A DNA stretch of 45,979 nucleotides from Chitinophagaceae bacterium (GCA_025934485.1 JAICXX010000030.1:1-45979); one strand, 5' to 3'; shown: positions 8,784-17,122, numbered from the stretch's first letter. The notes: generated by a model not told the origin, from the sequence alone. Made by a program: numbers and translations.

Positions 8784-9536
8784 CTAGGTATCCATCTGTA
8801 TAAATGCCTCAAAATTCGTGATGCCGATCATCTTTTGCGTCGTATAACCCTCGGCATAGGGCACGCCGATCATCTTCCCCAGCATCCGGTGCCGGCCGAT
8901 GATGCTGTCCAGGAATTCGGGCGTCGAGATATAGGTTTGGGGCTCGGCTTCACCATATTCGCTGGAAAAGAACTGCGATGAATACGCCTGGATAGACTGC
9001 AGTTTGCCTTCAAACACCGGCGTGATGTCATACACGAAATCGGGCTGGATATACCTGTCCTGGATATAGTGAAAAACATATTTCGGCCGCCAGTGCTCCT
9101 GTGGCCGGCCCTCGTCATCGTGCGTGACGATCTTGCGCAGCCCGCTTAGAAAACACGATTCGCTGATCAGATGACCGGCGCGTCCATGATCGGGATGGCG
9201 GTCCTCCAACGCATTGGACAGCACGATCTCCGGCCGGTATTTACGGATGGCCCGGATCAGCAGCCGCTGGTGCATCTCGTCATTCCGGAAAAAGCCGTCG
9301 GCCATGCCAAGGTTCTCCCGCGCGTCCAGCCCCATGATCGCAGCCGCCCTGGCCGCCTCCTCCGCCCTAAGCTCCGGCGTTCCCCTGGTACCCAGCTCTC
9401 CCCGGGTCAGATCCACGACACCCGTCCGCTTTCCATTGCGTTTTTCCATCAGCAGCGTGCCCGCACACCCCAGCTCTACGTCGTCGGGATGCACGGCCAC
9501 AGCCAGTATATCCAGTTTAGGAGGATTCAAGTTCAT
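8784..9536 (-). CDS. bshB1: Bacillithiol biosynthesis deacetylase BshB1
   Basis: A 250-residue LmbE/PIG-L zinc deacetylase that removes the acetyl group from GlcNAc-malate, the second step of bacillithiol synthesis. Zinc-site motif HPDD occupies residues 16-19, and the downstream metal and active-site motif RHPDH is at 113-117. The strings VDLTRGELGTRGT and FRNDEMHQ are typical of BshB1 rather than of generic LmbE proteins. The bacillithiol-linked protein YtxJ is encoded at the far end of the window; bshA and bshC are not present. The gene is divergent from lpdA across a 243-base spacer that holds a dispersed repeat. Confidence 0.93.
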   Translation of the reverse strand: MNLNPPKLDILAVAVHPDDVELGCAGTLLMEKRNGKRTGVVDLTRGELGTRGTPELRAEEAARAAAIMGLDARENLGMADGFFRNDEMHQRLLIRAIRKYRPEIVLSNALEDRHPDHGRAGHLISESCFLSGLRKIVTHDDEGRPQEHWRPKYVFHYIQDRYIQPDFVYDITPVFEGKLQSIQAYSSQFFSSEYGEAEPQTYISTPEFLDSIIGRHRMLGKMIGVPYAEGYTTQKMIGITNFEAFIQMDT

Positions 9537-9541
9537 GGCCG

Positions 9542-9549
9542 CAAAAGTA
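9542..9549 (-). promoter_or_regulatory. -7 box TACTTTTG upstream of bshB1
   Basis: A perfect TAnnTTTG match on the minus strand ending 5 bases before the bshB1 ATG. If used, transcription would begin at or next to the start codon. Confidence 0.45.
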
Positions 9550-9565
9550 CGCTAATCCCATGGTA

Positions 9566-9597
9566 TTTGGCTATTTCCGCATTGTGGTTTACCTTCG
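9566..9597 (+). promoter_or_regulatory. Probable promoter of lpdA (TTTG-N20-TACCTTCG)
   Basis: TTTG at 9566-9569 is separated by 20 bases from TACCTTCG at 9590-9597, which matches TAnnTTTG except for one base. The expected transcript start is near 9604, about 175 bases before lpdA, so the leader would contain the whole repeat at 9612-9740. Confidence 0.5.
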
Positions 9598-9611
9598 CGG
9601 GTCGCTTGGAA

Positions 9612-9740
9612 TCTGCAGGAAAATGCGCTTCAAAAAAATAGCGCATTTCCTGCAAAATGGGCTACGCCCGCAACCTTCGGCCGAGCTGTGCTCGATCCTC
9701 GGTTGTGCCTGTCCTTCGGACGAGCCGCTTCCAGCGTCTC
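9612..9740 (+). repeat. Dispersed three-stem repeat, copy in lpdA leader
   Basis: The first hairpin pairs 9614-9628 with 9641-9654 (arm TGCAGGAAATGCGC with one extra A) around an A-rich loop. Then follow GGGC-TAC-GCCC at 9659-9669, CAACC (9671-9675) with GGTTG (9701-9705) enclosing CGAG/CTCG, and GTCC-TTC-GGAC at 9711-9721. The arms closely match those of the copy at 13607. The central part shares CGCAACCTTCG and CTCGGTTG with the copy at 37583. Confidence 0.75.
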
Positions 9741-9779
9741 CAAAATCTGATATTTTTTAATCGAAAAAAAGGATAATTC

Positions 9780-11183
9780 ATGGCATACGATGTAGTCGTT
9801 CTTGGTAGCGGTACCGGCGGATATCCCTCCGCGATCCGCGCTGCACAGCTGGGCTTTAAAGTAGCAATCATTGAAAAGGAGAATCTGGGTGGGGTTTGCC
9901 TGAACTGGGGATGTATCCCTACAAAGGCCCTTCTAAAGAGTGCTCAAGTAATGCAGGATATCCTCCATGCAAAAGACTACGGCATCGAAGCCAGTGGCAG
10001 CGTGGACTTCCCCGGCGTGATCAAACGCAGCCGCGGCGTAGCGGACAAGATGAGCAAAGGCGTTCAGTTCCTGATGCGCAAGAACAAGATCGACGTGATC
10101 CTGGGTTATGGAAAATTGAAGGCCAAAGGCCAGGTGGAAGTCACCGGCGCCGACGGCAAGACTGTGGTCGTCGAAGGGAAACATATCATCGTCGCGACCG
10201 GCGCCCGTAGCCGTGAGCTGCCCAATCTCAAGCAGGACGGCAAAAAGGTCATCGGCTACCGCGAAGCTATGACCCCGCAGACAAAACCGGGTAGCATCAT
10301 CATCGTAGGCAGCGGCGCCATCGGCGTGGAGTTCGCCTACTTCTATTTCAGCATGGGAGCAAAGGTGACCATCGTCGAATTCCTCCCCCGCATCGTTCCC
10401 GTGGAAGACGAAGAGATCTCCAAAGAGCTCGAAAAGAATTATAAGAAATACGGCATCGATATCCTCACCAGCAGCGAGGTCACCGGCGTAGATACCAGCG
10501 GCAACGGCGTCAAGGCCAAGGTCAAGACACCCACCGGCGAGATCACCCTCGAAGCCGACGTCCTGCTCAGCGCGGTAGGCATCAGCGCCAACCTCGAGAA
10601 CATCGGTCTCGAAACCCTCGGCATCAAGACGGACAAGGGCAAGATCGTCGTCGACAAATTTTACCAGACCAGCGTCCCCGGCATCTACGCCGTAGGCGAC
10701 TGCGTCCCCGGCCAGGCCCTCGCCCACGTCTCTACCAAGGAAGGCATCATCTGTGTGGAGAATATTGCCTATACGGAGAAGAAATATGCACACCAGCCAG
10801 AAGCGCTGGATTACAACAACATCCCCGGCTGTACCTATTGTACCCCCGAGATCGCATCGGTAGGCTTAACCGAAAAACAGGCCCGCGACGCCGGTTACGA
10901 GGTCAAAGTGGGTAAGTTCCCGCTGAGCGCCTCCGGCAAAGCCACCGGCGCCGGCCACACCGAAGGTTTCGTCAAGGTCATCTTCGACGCCAAATATGGC
11001 GAATGGCTCGGCACCCATATGATTGGCTACAACGTCACCGAGATCATAGCCGAAACCGTACTGGGCCGCAAGCTGGAGACGACCTACCACGAAGTCCTCG
11101 ATGCCGTCCACCCGCACCCGACCATCAGCGAAGCGGTAAAAGACGCCGTCGAAGCAGCCTATGGCGAAGCAATTCACCTATAA
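9780..11183 (+). CDS. lpdA: Dihydrolipoyl dehydrogenase (E3)
   Basis: The 467-residue flavoprotein reoxidises dihydrolipoamide in 2-oxoacid dehydrogenase complexes and the glycine cleavage system, passing electrons to NAD. Visible features: the FAD-binding loop GSGTGG at 9-14, the redox disulfide Cys40/Cys45 in GGVCLNWGCIPTK, the NAD-binding loop GSGAIG in the middle, the FAD motif YAVGDC, and the C-terminal catalytic pair His446/Glu451 in HPHPTISE. Full length, with ATG 9780. A strong terminator follows directly, so it is probably transcribed alone. An E2 component is encoded separately at 37823-39214. Confidence 0.97.
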   Translation: MAYDVVVLGSGTGGYPSAIRAAQLGFKVAIIEKENLGGVCLNWGCIPTKALLKSAQVMQDILHAKDYGIEASGSVDFPGVIKRSRGVADKMSKGVQFLMRKNKIDVILGYGKLKAKGQVEVTGADGKTVVVEGKHIIVATGARSRELPNLKQDGKKVIGYREAMTPQTKPGSIIIVGSGAIGVEFAYFYFSMGAKVTIVEFLPRIVPVEDEEISKELEKNYKKYGIDILTSSEVTGVDTSGNGVKAKVKTPTGEITLEADVLLSAVGISANLENIGLETLGIKTDKGKIVVDKFYQTSVPGIYAVGDCVPGQALAHVSTKEGIICVENIAYTEKKYAHQPEALDYNNIPGCTYCTPEIASVGLTEKQARDAGYEVKVGKFPLSASGKATGAGHTEGFVKVIFDAKYGEWLGTHMIGYNVTEIIAETVLGRKLETTYHEVLDAVHPHPTISEAVKDAVEAAYGEAIHL

Positions 11184-11203
11184 TTCACCGATCTCCCACA
11201 TAT

Positions 11204-11230
11204 AAAAGGGGGCCAACTGGCCCCTTTTTT
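11204..11230 (+). terminator. Intrinsic terminator after lpdA
   Basis: AAAAGGGGGCC and GGCCCCTTTTTT pair around the loop AACT and end in a run of six T, 20 bases after the lpdA stop. Confidence 0.9.
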
Positions 11231-11259
11231 GTTATATTGGCTCTTATATCTAAACACGC

Positions 11260-11454
11260 ATGGAAAGCAGACACTCCATCCTCTATCTCGTCCTTGGCCT
11301 CTATACGCTGATGATCAGCTGGCATTATAACCACAATTGGATCCTGCTGCTCATCCATTGGATCTTCTGGCCCATTTATCTCGTATACGAGCTGCTGATC
11401 GGTCACCTCTCCCACGATCTGTGGCGGACCATCCCGATGTCTTATTTTAAATAG
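11260..11454 (+). CDS. Small hydrophobic membrane protein, unknown function
   Basis: A 64-residue protein, not recognised. It has one or two closely spaced membrane segments (about residues 7-22 and 27-48), rich in Trp, Ile and Leu, followed by a short polar tail. It starts 30 bases after the lpdA terminator, so it needs its own promoter, and its stop codon abuts the stop of the convergent gene at 11455. Reading frame length and amphipathic composition favour a real gene, but no motif supports a function. Confidence 0.5.
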   Translation: MESRHSILYLVLGLYTLMISWHYNHNWILLLIHWIFWPIYLVYELLIGHLSHDLWRTIPMSYFK

Positions 11455-12693
11455 TCACTTCCGCTTCTCGCAATCCAGGCTAAAATAGCTAACCCGTACC
11501 GGCATGTTCGCCGAACTGTCGACAAACCCCTTGAGCGCAAACAGCCCCACATACCGAAGGTCCATCGGCATATCGTAGCTTCCAATCTCCCGGAATGACG
11601 TATTCGCAAGTATTCCATCCGCATACAAAATACGCAACCGGTCTCCCTGTTTCACGATCCGCAACGCCGTGTGATCGAGAAAGCGCGCCAGCGCGGGATA
11701 TCGGCGCAGACTATCAACTGACATAAGCGGTACATGCGCGATCTCCTCCGGCTTCGCCCCATCACGCGAAACGATCGCCTGCAGCAGGATCATGCCCGAT
11801 CGCGGATACACGCCATTATAATCGTTGTAGGCGATCGACACCCGCAGACTCCTGCTTCCGATCGTGGTGTCCTCGGATAACAATACTCCCGCCTGCTGCC
11901 AATTCTGATGCGGAATAAAATCCTCGAAATGCCATTCGAGTGTAAACGAGCTACAAGGTATCCGCCGCACTAGCAGATTGCGGATCACCGGGGCATGCTC
12001 GGGATCGGGCCAGTTATCCCCCTCCAATGTATACAACGTGAGACCGCGGCCGTCAGTCCCCCGCTTGTTCCAATACACTGTATCCGGCGCCACCACCCAC
12101 CAACCGCGAGCAGCCAGCGAGTCCGCGGATAAAGCGTGAAAATCATCCCGAAAACCCGGCGCCGTCCGTCTATTGACCATCACCAACAAAAACACAACCA
12201 GCACAACGGCTAACACCCCGCCCACGCTCAACCACACCAGACATCCCTTTAGTCCTCCGCGCAAAAACCACTTCGCCTTTGTTCCCATGCCCGGCGTCGC
12301 GGCCACCCCATGCGCACCCACCTCCGCAGGCGCCGCCACCGCCCCATGCCCCACTACCCATTTCTCCCGATACCCATACCAGTATGGATAATGCCCCGCC
12401 GCCGTCTTCCGCTCCGGCTCCGTAGTATCGGGTGCCCCCGTCACATACCGCGCCAGCGTATCCAGGGTCGCCACAGAAGGGTTCTCCGCCTTACCCGGCG
12501 ATCCCCCCAACAAAAAACCGGAGTAATTCTTAATGCTTTTCCAGCCGATCACCAACCCCGTCGCATCAAAGACCTTCGTATAGAACAGCTTCGCCTCCGT
12601 CTCGGTGAGCGGCGCCGTCACCGCATGACCAAAACACCGCACACAAGCCTCCTGGAACAAGGCCGAAAAAGCGCCGAGATCTATATCGTTCAT
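11455..12693 (-). CDS. Single-pass membrane protein with C-terminal lectin/glucanase-like domain
   Basis: The 412-residue protein has three parts. Residues 1-95 form a small domain of a type seen at the N-terminus of several Bacteroidota proteins (LFYTKVFDATGL, IKNYSGFL, PSVATLDTLARYVTG). A Gly/Ala-rich linker leads to a strong membrane segment at about 151-173. The exported part from about 178 resembles concanavalin-A-like lectin/glucanase folds (DUF1349-like), with W and Y-rich strands such as FTLEWHFEDF and MDLRYVGLFALKG. No catalytic residues can be named, so a binding role is likelier. A longer frame starts at 12861, but ATG 12693 avoids translating through the intergenic repeat. Confidence 0.72.
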   Translation of the reverse strand: MNDIDLGAFSALFQEACVRCFGHAVTAPLTETEAKLFYTKVFDATGLVIGWKSIKNYSGFLLGGSPGKAENPSVATLDTLARYVTGAPDTTEPERKTAAGHYPYWYGYREKWVVGHGAVAAPAEVGAHGVAATPGMGTKAKWFLRGGLKGCLVWLSVGGVLAVVLVVFLLVMVNRRTAPGFRDDFHALSADSLAARGWWVVAPDTVYWNKRGTDGRGLTLYTLEGDNWPDPEHAPVIRNLLVRRIPCSSFTLEWHFEDFIPHQNWQQAGVLLSEDTTIGSRSLRVSIAYNDYNGVYPRSGMILLQAIVSRDGAKPEEIAHVPLMSVDSLRRYPALARFLDHTALRIVKQGDRLRILYADGILANTSFREIGSYDMPMDLRYVGLFALKGFVDSSANMPVRVSYFSLDCEKRK

Positions 12694-12708
12694 AATGAGA
12701 AATAAAAT

Positions 12709-12792
12709 TACCGGAACGGGTTTCCGTCTCAATATAACCCATTCCGGCAAAATCACTAATGTCTGCCTGGCGGCAATGGCCCTCCGGGCCAT
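12709..12792 (+). repeat. Dispersed three-stem repeat, copy between divergent genes
   Basis: First hairpin: 12709-12722 pairs with 12736-12749 (12 of 14 positions match exactly, the other two are G-T type differences). CTAATGTCTG follows at 12756-12765. Second hairpin: TGCC-TGGC-GGCA at 12764-12775. Third hairpin: ATGGCCC-TCC-GGGCCAT at 12776-12792, seven perfect pairs. Confidence 0.78.
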
Positions 12793-12861
12793 TTTGGACA
12801 ATTCCGCCACATTTCCGCTCCAATTCCGCCCGTCGCAAACAAGGTCCCGCAACTTGCCCAC

Positions 12862-13635
12862 ATGAAGAATATCATCATCACGCTATGCGCGCTAGCCGCC
12901 ATGACCGCCGCCCTCACCGCGGGCGCCCAAAACCTCCAGCTCCACTACGATCTCCGCCACACGATATCCCCGGCAACCAACCCCAAAAATTTCCCCACCC
13001 TCTATTTCGAGTTCTGGAAGATGCGCGACTCCGGCCGACACCTCATCAAACCCGGCGGCTTTCTGCTCAAGACCGAAGCCGACCTCCAGGGCCTAAACAA
13101 CAACATCGGCAAATTCTTCCTACAGGTGAGCCAGTCCTTCCGTGCCTGGACACCCAGGATCTTTCTGCAGCTCCAATACAGCGGGGGCGGCGGCATCACG
13201 GAGCCCAAACAATACAGCTACTATATTACCAACACCTATCAGGGCGGTGCCGAAGTCCCCTTCCGCTGGAAACAAGCCTTCCTAACTGCCGTACTCGACT
13301 ACAAATACGTCTCCTATCCTAAACCAACCAGCGACCCCATCTTCACCCTCTATTGGTACCGCGGCTTCTTCCACCACAAATTAGAATTCGCCGGCGACTT
13401 CTCCGTCTGGACCGGGAACCGCAACCACGGCGACGAGCCCACAACCGGCGAAAAGGGCAAACAAGGCTTCTTTTTTGCCGAACCCCAGGTCTGGTATAAC
13501 GCCGGAAAAGGCCTCAGCATCGGCTCCAAGCTCAACTGCTACTATCACGTCAATATCCCCGCGGATAGCTGGCAGGCCTACCCGACCCTGGCGGCCCGGA
13601 TAAATGTGCAAGAGATGCGCTTGCCGAAAAATTAG
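12862..13635 (+). CDS. DUF5020-family outer-membrane protein
   Basis: The 257-residue protein has a signal peptide (about 1-22, cleavage after AGA) and alternating aromatic strands of a small beta barrel. It matches the Bacteroidota DUF5020 family, related to nucleoside-channel (Tsx-like) barrels, as shown by the start QNLQLHYDLRH and by GFFFAEPQVWYN late in the chain. The likely last strand is SWQAYPTLAARI. The following NVQEMRLPKN and the TAG stop are encoded by the repeat that begins at 13607, so the usual C-terminal aromatic residue of an outer-membrane barrel is missing. Whether this harms assembly is not known from the sequence. Confidence 0.82.
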   Translation: MKNIIITLCALAAMTAALTAGAQNLQLHYDLRHTISPATNPKNFPTLYFEFWKMRDSGRHLIKPGGFLLKTEADLQGLNNNIGKFFLQVSQSFRAWTPRIFLQLQYSGGGGITEPKQYSYYITNTYQGGAEVPFRWKQAFLTAVLDYKYVSYPKPTSDPIFTLYWYRGFFHHKLEFAGDFSVWTGNRNHGDEPTTGEKGKQGFFFAEPQVWYNAGKGLSIGSKLNCYYHVNIPADSWQAYPTLAARINVQEMRLPKN

Positions 13636-13692
13636 CGCATCTCCTGCAAAGCGCTAATGATTGCCCTTCGGGCGAGACTCTTCCAGGGTCTC
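13607..13692 (+). repeat. Dispersed three-stem repeat, copy at the DUF5020 3' end
   Basis: First hairpin: 13607-13620 with 13635-13648 (13 of 14 positions), loop containing GAAAAATTA. GCGCTAATGATTG follows at 13651-13663. Second hairpin: GCCC-TTC-GGGC at 13663-13673. Third: GAGAC (13674-13678) with GTCTC (13688-13692). An alternative pairing exists between ATTAGCGC (13631-13638) and GCGCTAAT (13651-13658). The stop codon of the upstream gene lies inside the repeat. Confidence 0.82.
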
Positions 13693-13816
13693 CAGAAGCT
13701 CTAGCTGAAATTTTATTTTACCTTCACATAGGGGTAAAGCGCCATCGGGTTGTTGTTTAATAAACGAGGATTTGATCACGACCGCTGCCTATAAAGCTAT
13801 CAATCAATCGCTAACC

Positions 13817-14389
13817 ATGCAATGGGACGACGCCGGTATCATCCGGGCACTCAAAAACCGGGATGAGCAGGCCTTTGGTGACCTGTTTAAAACCCATTTT
13901 AAACCGCTCCGGAATTACGCTTTCTCTTTCGTTCAGGAACAAACGCTCGCCGAAGATATCGTCCAAACAATCTTCCTGCGGTTATGGGACAAGATCGAAG
14001 CACTGAATTTTTCGGATTCCATCGCGGCCTACCTGTACCGCGCCGTCTATAACGAAAGTCTCAATGCATTGAAACGAACCAAGGTACGCAGGTCTCATCA
14101 TTCCTGGCTCACCCGTCAAATGAAGGACCAAAACGACACCGCCCACAAGAACCTGCAGCTCCGGGAACTGGAGCGGCAGCTCCGGGCCGCAATCAACGAT
14201 CTTCCGGAACAGTGCCGGACCATCTTTCAGCTCAGCCGCTACGAGGACCTTCGCTACCGCGATATCGGTTTACAGCTGGGCATCTCCGTAAAAACCGTGG
14301 AAAACCAAATGGGCAAGGCGCTGAAACTCCTCCGGGCGGCACTCGTAGAGTTCCTGCCACTGCTGATGCTCTATTTTTTGAATCACTAA
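13817..14389 (+). CDS. ECF-type RNA polymerase sigma factor (FecI-like)
   Basis: A 190-residue sigma-70 family factor of the Bacteroidota extracytoplasmic-function group. Region 2 is seen around DLFKTHFKPLRNYAFSFV and AEDIVQTIFLRLW, and region 4 (helix-turn-helix) around LPEQCRTIFQLSRYEDLRYRDIG and VKTVENQMGKALKLLR. ATG 13817 gives the usual family length; a TTG at 13772 preceded by AGGA would add 15 residues and cannot be excluded. The FecR-type anti-sigma gene starts 10 bases downstream, so this factor is probably held or activated by that membrane protein in response to a surface signal. Confidence 0.94.
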   Translation: MQWDDAGIIRALKNRDEQAFGDLFKTHFKPLRNYAFSFVQEQTLAEDIVQTIFLRLWDKIEALNFSDSIAAYLYRAVYNESLNALKRTKVRRSHHSWLTRQMKDQNDTAHKNLQLRELERQLRAAINDLPEQCRTIFQLSRYEDLRYRDIGLQLGISVKTVENQMGKALKLLRAALVEFLPLLMLYFLNH

Positions 14390-14399
14390 AACCATCGAT

Positions 14400-15362
14400 T
14401 TGAACCAACACTACCATATATCGTTAGAAGACCTGCTGGTCAAATACCTCCTGCAGGAAGCCAGCCCGGACGAACGGCAAAGCGTAGACCAATGGCTCGC
14501 CGCGGACCCCGCCAATCAAAAGCATTTCGATCAGCTGAAGATCATCTGGGAAAAAAGCCGGGGCCTCGCATCCGGAAAAAGCCTCCCCGATATTGAAGGC
14601 GAAGAAGAGCAGGCCTGGCAGGTCCTCAACAAAAAGATGCACGCCCCCGTCCGGCCCACACCCATCCGCAGCATCCGCTGGATCACCGCCGCGACGGCAG
14701 CCGCTGCCGCAATCCTCGCATTCCTGTGGCTGCGGCCCACCTCTGCATCGTGGAACCAGGTAGCTTCCTACGACGCGATCCGCATCGACACCCTCGCCGA
14801 TGGCTCCATCGTTACCCTGAACAAACACTCTACCCTCTCGACATCCGCCGTCAACCACCGGACGGTGTCGCTGGCAGGCGAAGCATTCTTCCGGATAGCC
14901 CCGGATAAAGACCACCCTTTTAAGGTCCACACCAACCAACTCACCATCACCGTGCTCGGTACTTCTTTCAACATCCGCAACGAAAACAAAAAGACAATCG
15001 TCGAAGTAGAGACCGGCCTCATCGAAATAAGCAATGATAAAAACCACATCCGGGTAAAAGCGGGGGAGTCCATTACCCTGGGACCCAACGATTCGGCGCT
15101 GCAGACGCAACCCGCAGGAAACACCGTCTACAAATATTACCAGCCGCGCACATTTGTCTGTCGTGACACGCCGCTCGGCGAGCTGGTAGACGCGCTCAAC
15201 CAGGCCTACGGCGATTCCATCGTCATAGAAAATCCCGCGCTCCGGCAACTGCCGATCACGACATCGTTTCATGACGAATCGCTTCCCAACATCCTCGACG
15301 TGATCAAAAAAACGCTGGATATCACGGTAGCCAACACCGGTGACCATTACATCCTGAAATAG
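14400..15362 (+). CDS. FecR-family anti-sigma factor with DUF4974 domain
   Basis: A 320-residue inner-membrane regulator. The N-terminal cytoplasmic part (1-93) would bind the sigma factor encoded upstream; a single membrane segment lies at about 94-112; the periplasmic FecR domain follows (DGSIVTLNKHSTLS, SLAGEAFFRIA, VLGTSFNIR), and the C-terminal DUF4974 domain (about 245-320) has TPLGELVDALNQAYG and ILDVIKKTLDI. The start is TTG 14400; no ATG is suitably placed. The next gene begins 5 bases after the stop, so sigma factor, FecR and the STN-domain protein form one operon. Confidence 0.94.
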   Translation: MNQHYHISLEDLLVKYLLQEASPDERQSVDQWLAADPANQKHFDQLKIIWEKSRGLASGKSLPDIEGEEEQAWQVLNKKMHAPVRPTPIRSIRWITAATAAAAAILAFLWLRPTSASWNQVASYDAIRIDTLADGSIVTLNKHSTLSTSAVNHRTVSLAGEAFFRIAPDKDHPFKVHTNQLTITVLGTSFNIRNENKKTIVEVETGLIEISNDKNHIRVKAGESITLGPNDSALQTQPAGNTVYKYYQPRTFVCRDTPLGELVDALNQAYGDSIVIENPALRQLPITTSFHDESLPNILDVIKKTLDITVANTGDHYILK

Positions 15363-15367
15363 AACCC

Positions 15368-17119
15368 ATGCGTAACCACTGGCTGATAACCTTATTGCTG
15401 CTTCTAACATTCAGCAGCTCCGCCACGGCGCAACGATCGATCCTCGCAACGCCTATCACGTTCGAATGCCGCGAGCAGCCACTCGGCCGCGTCCTGGAAC
15501 TCATATCGACAACGGGTAATTTTTATTTTTCCTATGCCGGCGCCCTCTTCAACAAAGATTCCTTAGTCACCCTGCCCATCCAGACCAGATCCGTCCGTCA
15601 GCTCCTCGATGTACTCTTCCACGGTCGCTTGCAATATCTCGAAGACGGCCGCTACCTCATCCTCCTGCCCGCCACGAATAGGACATCGATAGCGTTCCCT
15701 GACGACGCGGACCGGCGCCATGCGATCACCGGCATCATCGTGGATCAACGCACAGGAAGGCGCCTCGCCGATGTAAGCATTTATGATCCCGCGGAGCTCA
15801 CCGCCACCCTGAGCAAAAAGGACGGCAGTTTCACCCTCCGCGTAAAGAACAAAGGCCGGCCCGTCGCTGTTATGGTAAGCAAAGAGGCCTATATCGATAC
15901 CCTTATTCAGCTCTGGCCCGGCTCCGGCACCGATCTGACGATCGGCATCTCCCCCGACGCCTTCCCCCCGAAGGCGCTCTTGCTTTCCACCCATCCGCAA
16001 TGGACCGGGGATTCCATCCGCATCGAATACCCCATCCGCTCTCTCGACGCCATGGGCAGAAACCTCGTCCCCGGTGTCGAAGCCACGGGCTTCGCCCGCA
16101 TCCTGCTCTCCTATCATTTGCGGATGCAGTCGCTGAACCTCAAAAAAGTCTTCATCCGGCGCCCCGTCCAGCTTTCCCTCATCCCCGGCCTGAGCACCAA
16201 TGGCCCGCTCAATTCGCAGGTCACCAATAAAGTTTCCATCAACCTCATCGGTGGCTATGAAGCCGGCCTCACCGGTGTGGAGCTCGCCGGCGTCTTCAAC
16301 ATCGACAAAAAAAATGTCACGGGCCTTCAGGCCGCCGGCGTCGTCAATGTCGCGGGCGGTCCCGTATCGGGCGTACAGCTGGCAGGAGTCTGCAACAAAG
16401 TCCTCGACTCGGTACACGGCTTCCAGGCAGCCGGCATCATCAATCTTGCCAAAAAGATCGGCGGCGTCCAAATGGGCCCCATTAATAACGCCGACAGCGT
16501 CAAAGGCCTCCAATATGGCTACGTCAACCACACCCGCCGGCTCAAAGGGATGCAGTTCGGTGTCATCAACTATGCCCGTCATCTCAAAGGAATGCAGTGG
16601 GGCCTTATCAATATCGCCGACACCTCCGAAGGCTTCAGCTTTGCGCCCGTCAACATCATCAGACACGGCGGCCTCCATGAGCTATCCTTCTATGCCGATG
16701 AGCTATCCCCGGTGAATCTTGCCTTTCGCTCGGGTACTCGCAGAGCCTATGGGATCATCTATGTGGGCCTCAATCCCGGCGAGCAGCGACGCGTCTATTA
16801 CGGCGGCTTCGGGTATGGCTTCCAGTTCCCGCTGTCGCATAGCCTCGCCCTCAGATCCGAATTTACCATCGGCCAGCTCTCCCCATTCAACCCGCATAAC
16901 TTCAATGGCAACATCATCGGGCGATTCAACCTTGACCTGCACTGGCAGGCAGCCGGCAATTTCGCCGTTTCCTTCGGTCCCTCTTTTAATTTGCTAAATC
17001 CCGCCGTCGCCGGTGGAGTCCGTTACCATCCCCTTCCCCAGGATTATGCCACCATCCCAATGGGTGAAGGTCACCTGGCAGGTTGGATCGGCTGGCATGT
17101 GGCTGTTAACTTATTTTAA
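15368..17119 (+). CDS. STN / carboxypeptidase-regulatory-like protein with LA_2272-type surface repeats
   Basis: A 583-residue exported protein. Order of parts: signal peptide (1-22); STN domain (about 27-100, FECREQPLGRVLELISTTG), the module that touches FecR in FecA-type signalling; a carboxypeptidase-regulatory-like beta domain (about 118-200, ITGIIVDQRTGRRLADVSI); then seven or so glycine-rich repeats at about 288-430 with the pattern G-[VL]-[EQ]-x-AG-[VI]-x-N, like LA_2272-type surface repeats; then a barrel-like C-terminus ending in VAVNLF. There is no TonB-receptor plug or full 22-strand barrel. In place and domain content it is the likely signal input of the ECF/FecR pair upstream. 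The ligand is unknown. Confidence 0.85.
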   Translation: MRNHWLITLLLLLTFSSSATAQRSILATPITFECREQPLGRVLELISTTGNFYFSYAGALFNKDSLVTLPIQTRSVRQLLDVLFHGRLQYLEDGRYLILLPATNRTSIAFPDDADRRHAITGIIVDQRTGRRLADVSIYDPAELTATLSKKDGSFTLRVKNKGRPVAVMVSKEAYIDTLIQLWPGSGTDLTIGISPDAFPPKALLLSTHPQWTGDSIRIEYPIRSLDAMGRNLVPGVEATGFARILLSYHLRMQSLNLKKVFIRRPVQLSLIPGLSTNGPLNSQVTNKVSINLIGGYEAGLTGVELAGVFNIDKKNVTGLQAAGVVNVAGGPVSGVQLAGVCNKVLDSVHGFQAAGIINLAKKIGGVQMGPINNADSVKGLQYGYVNHTRRLKGMQFGVINYARHLKGMQWGLINIADTSEGFSFAPVNIIRHGGLHELSFYADELSPVNLAFRSGTRRAYGIIYVGLNPGEQRRVYYGGFGYGFQFPLSHSLALRSEFTIGQLSPFNPHNFNGNIIGRFNLDLHWQAAGNFAVSFGPSFNLLNPAVAGGVRYHPLPQDYATIPMGEGHLAGWIGWHVAVNLF

Positions 17120-17122
17120 TCG

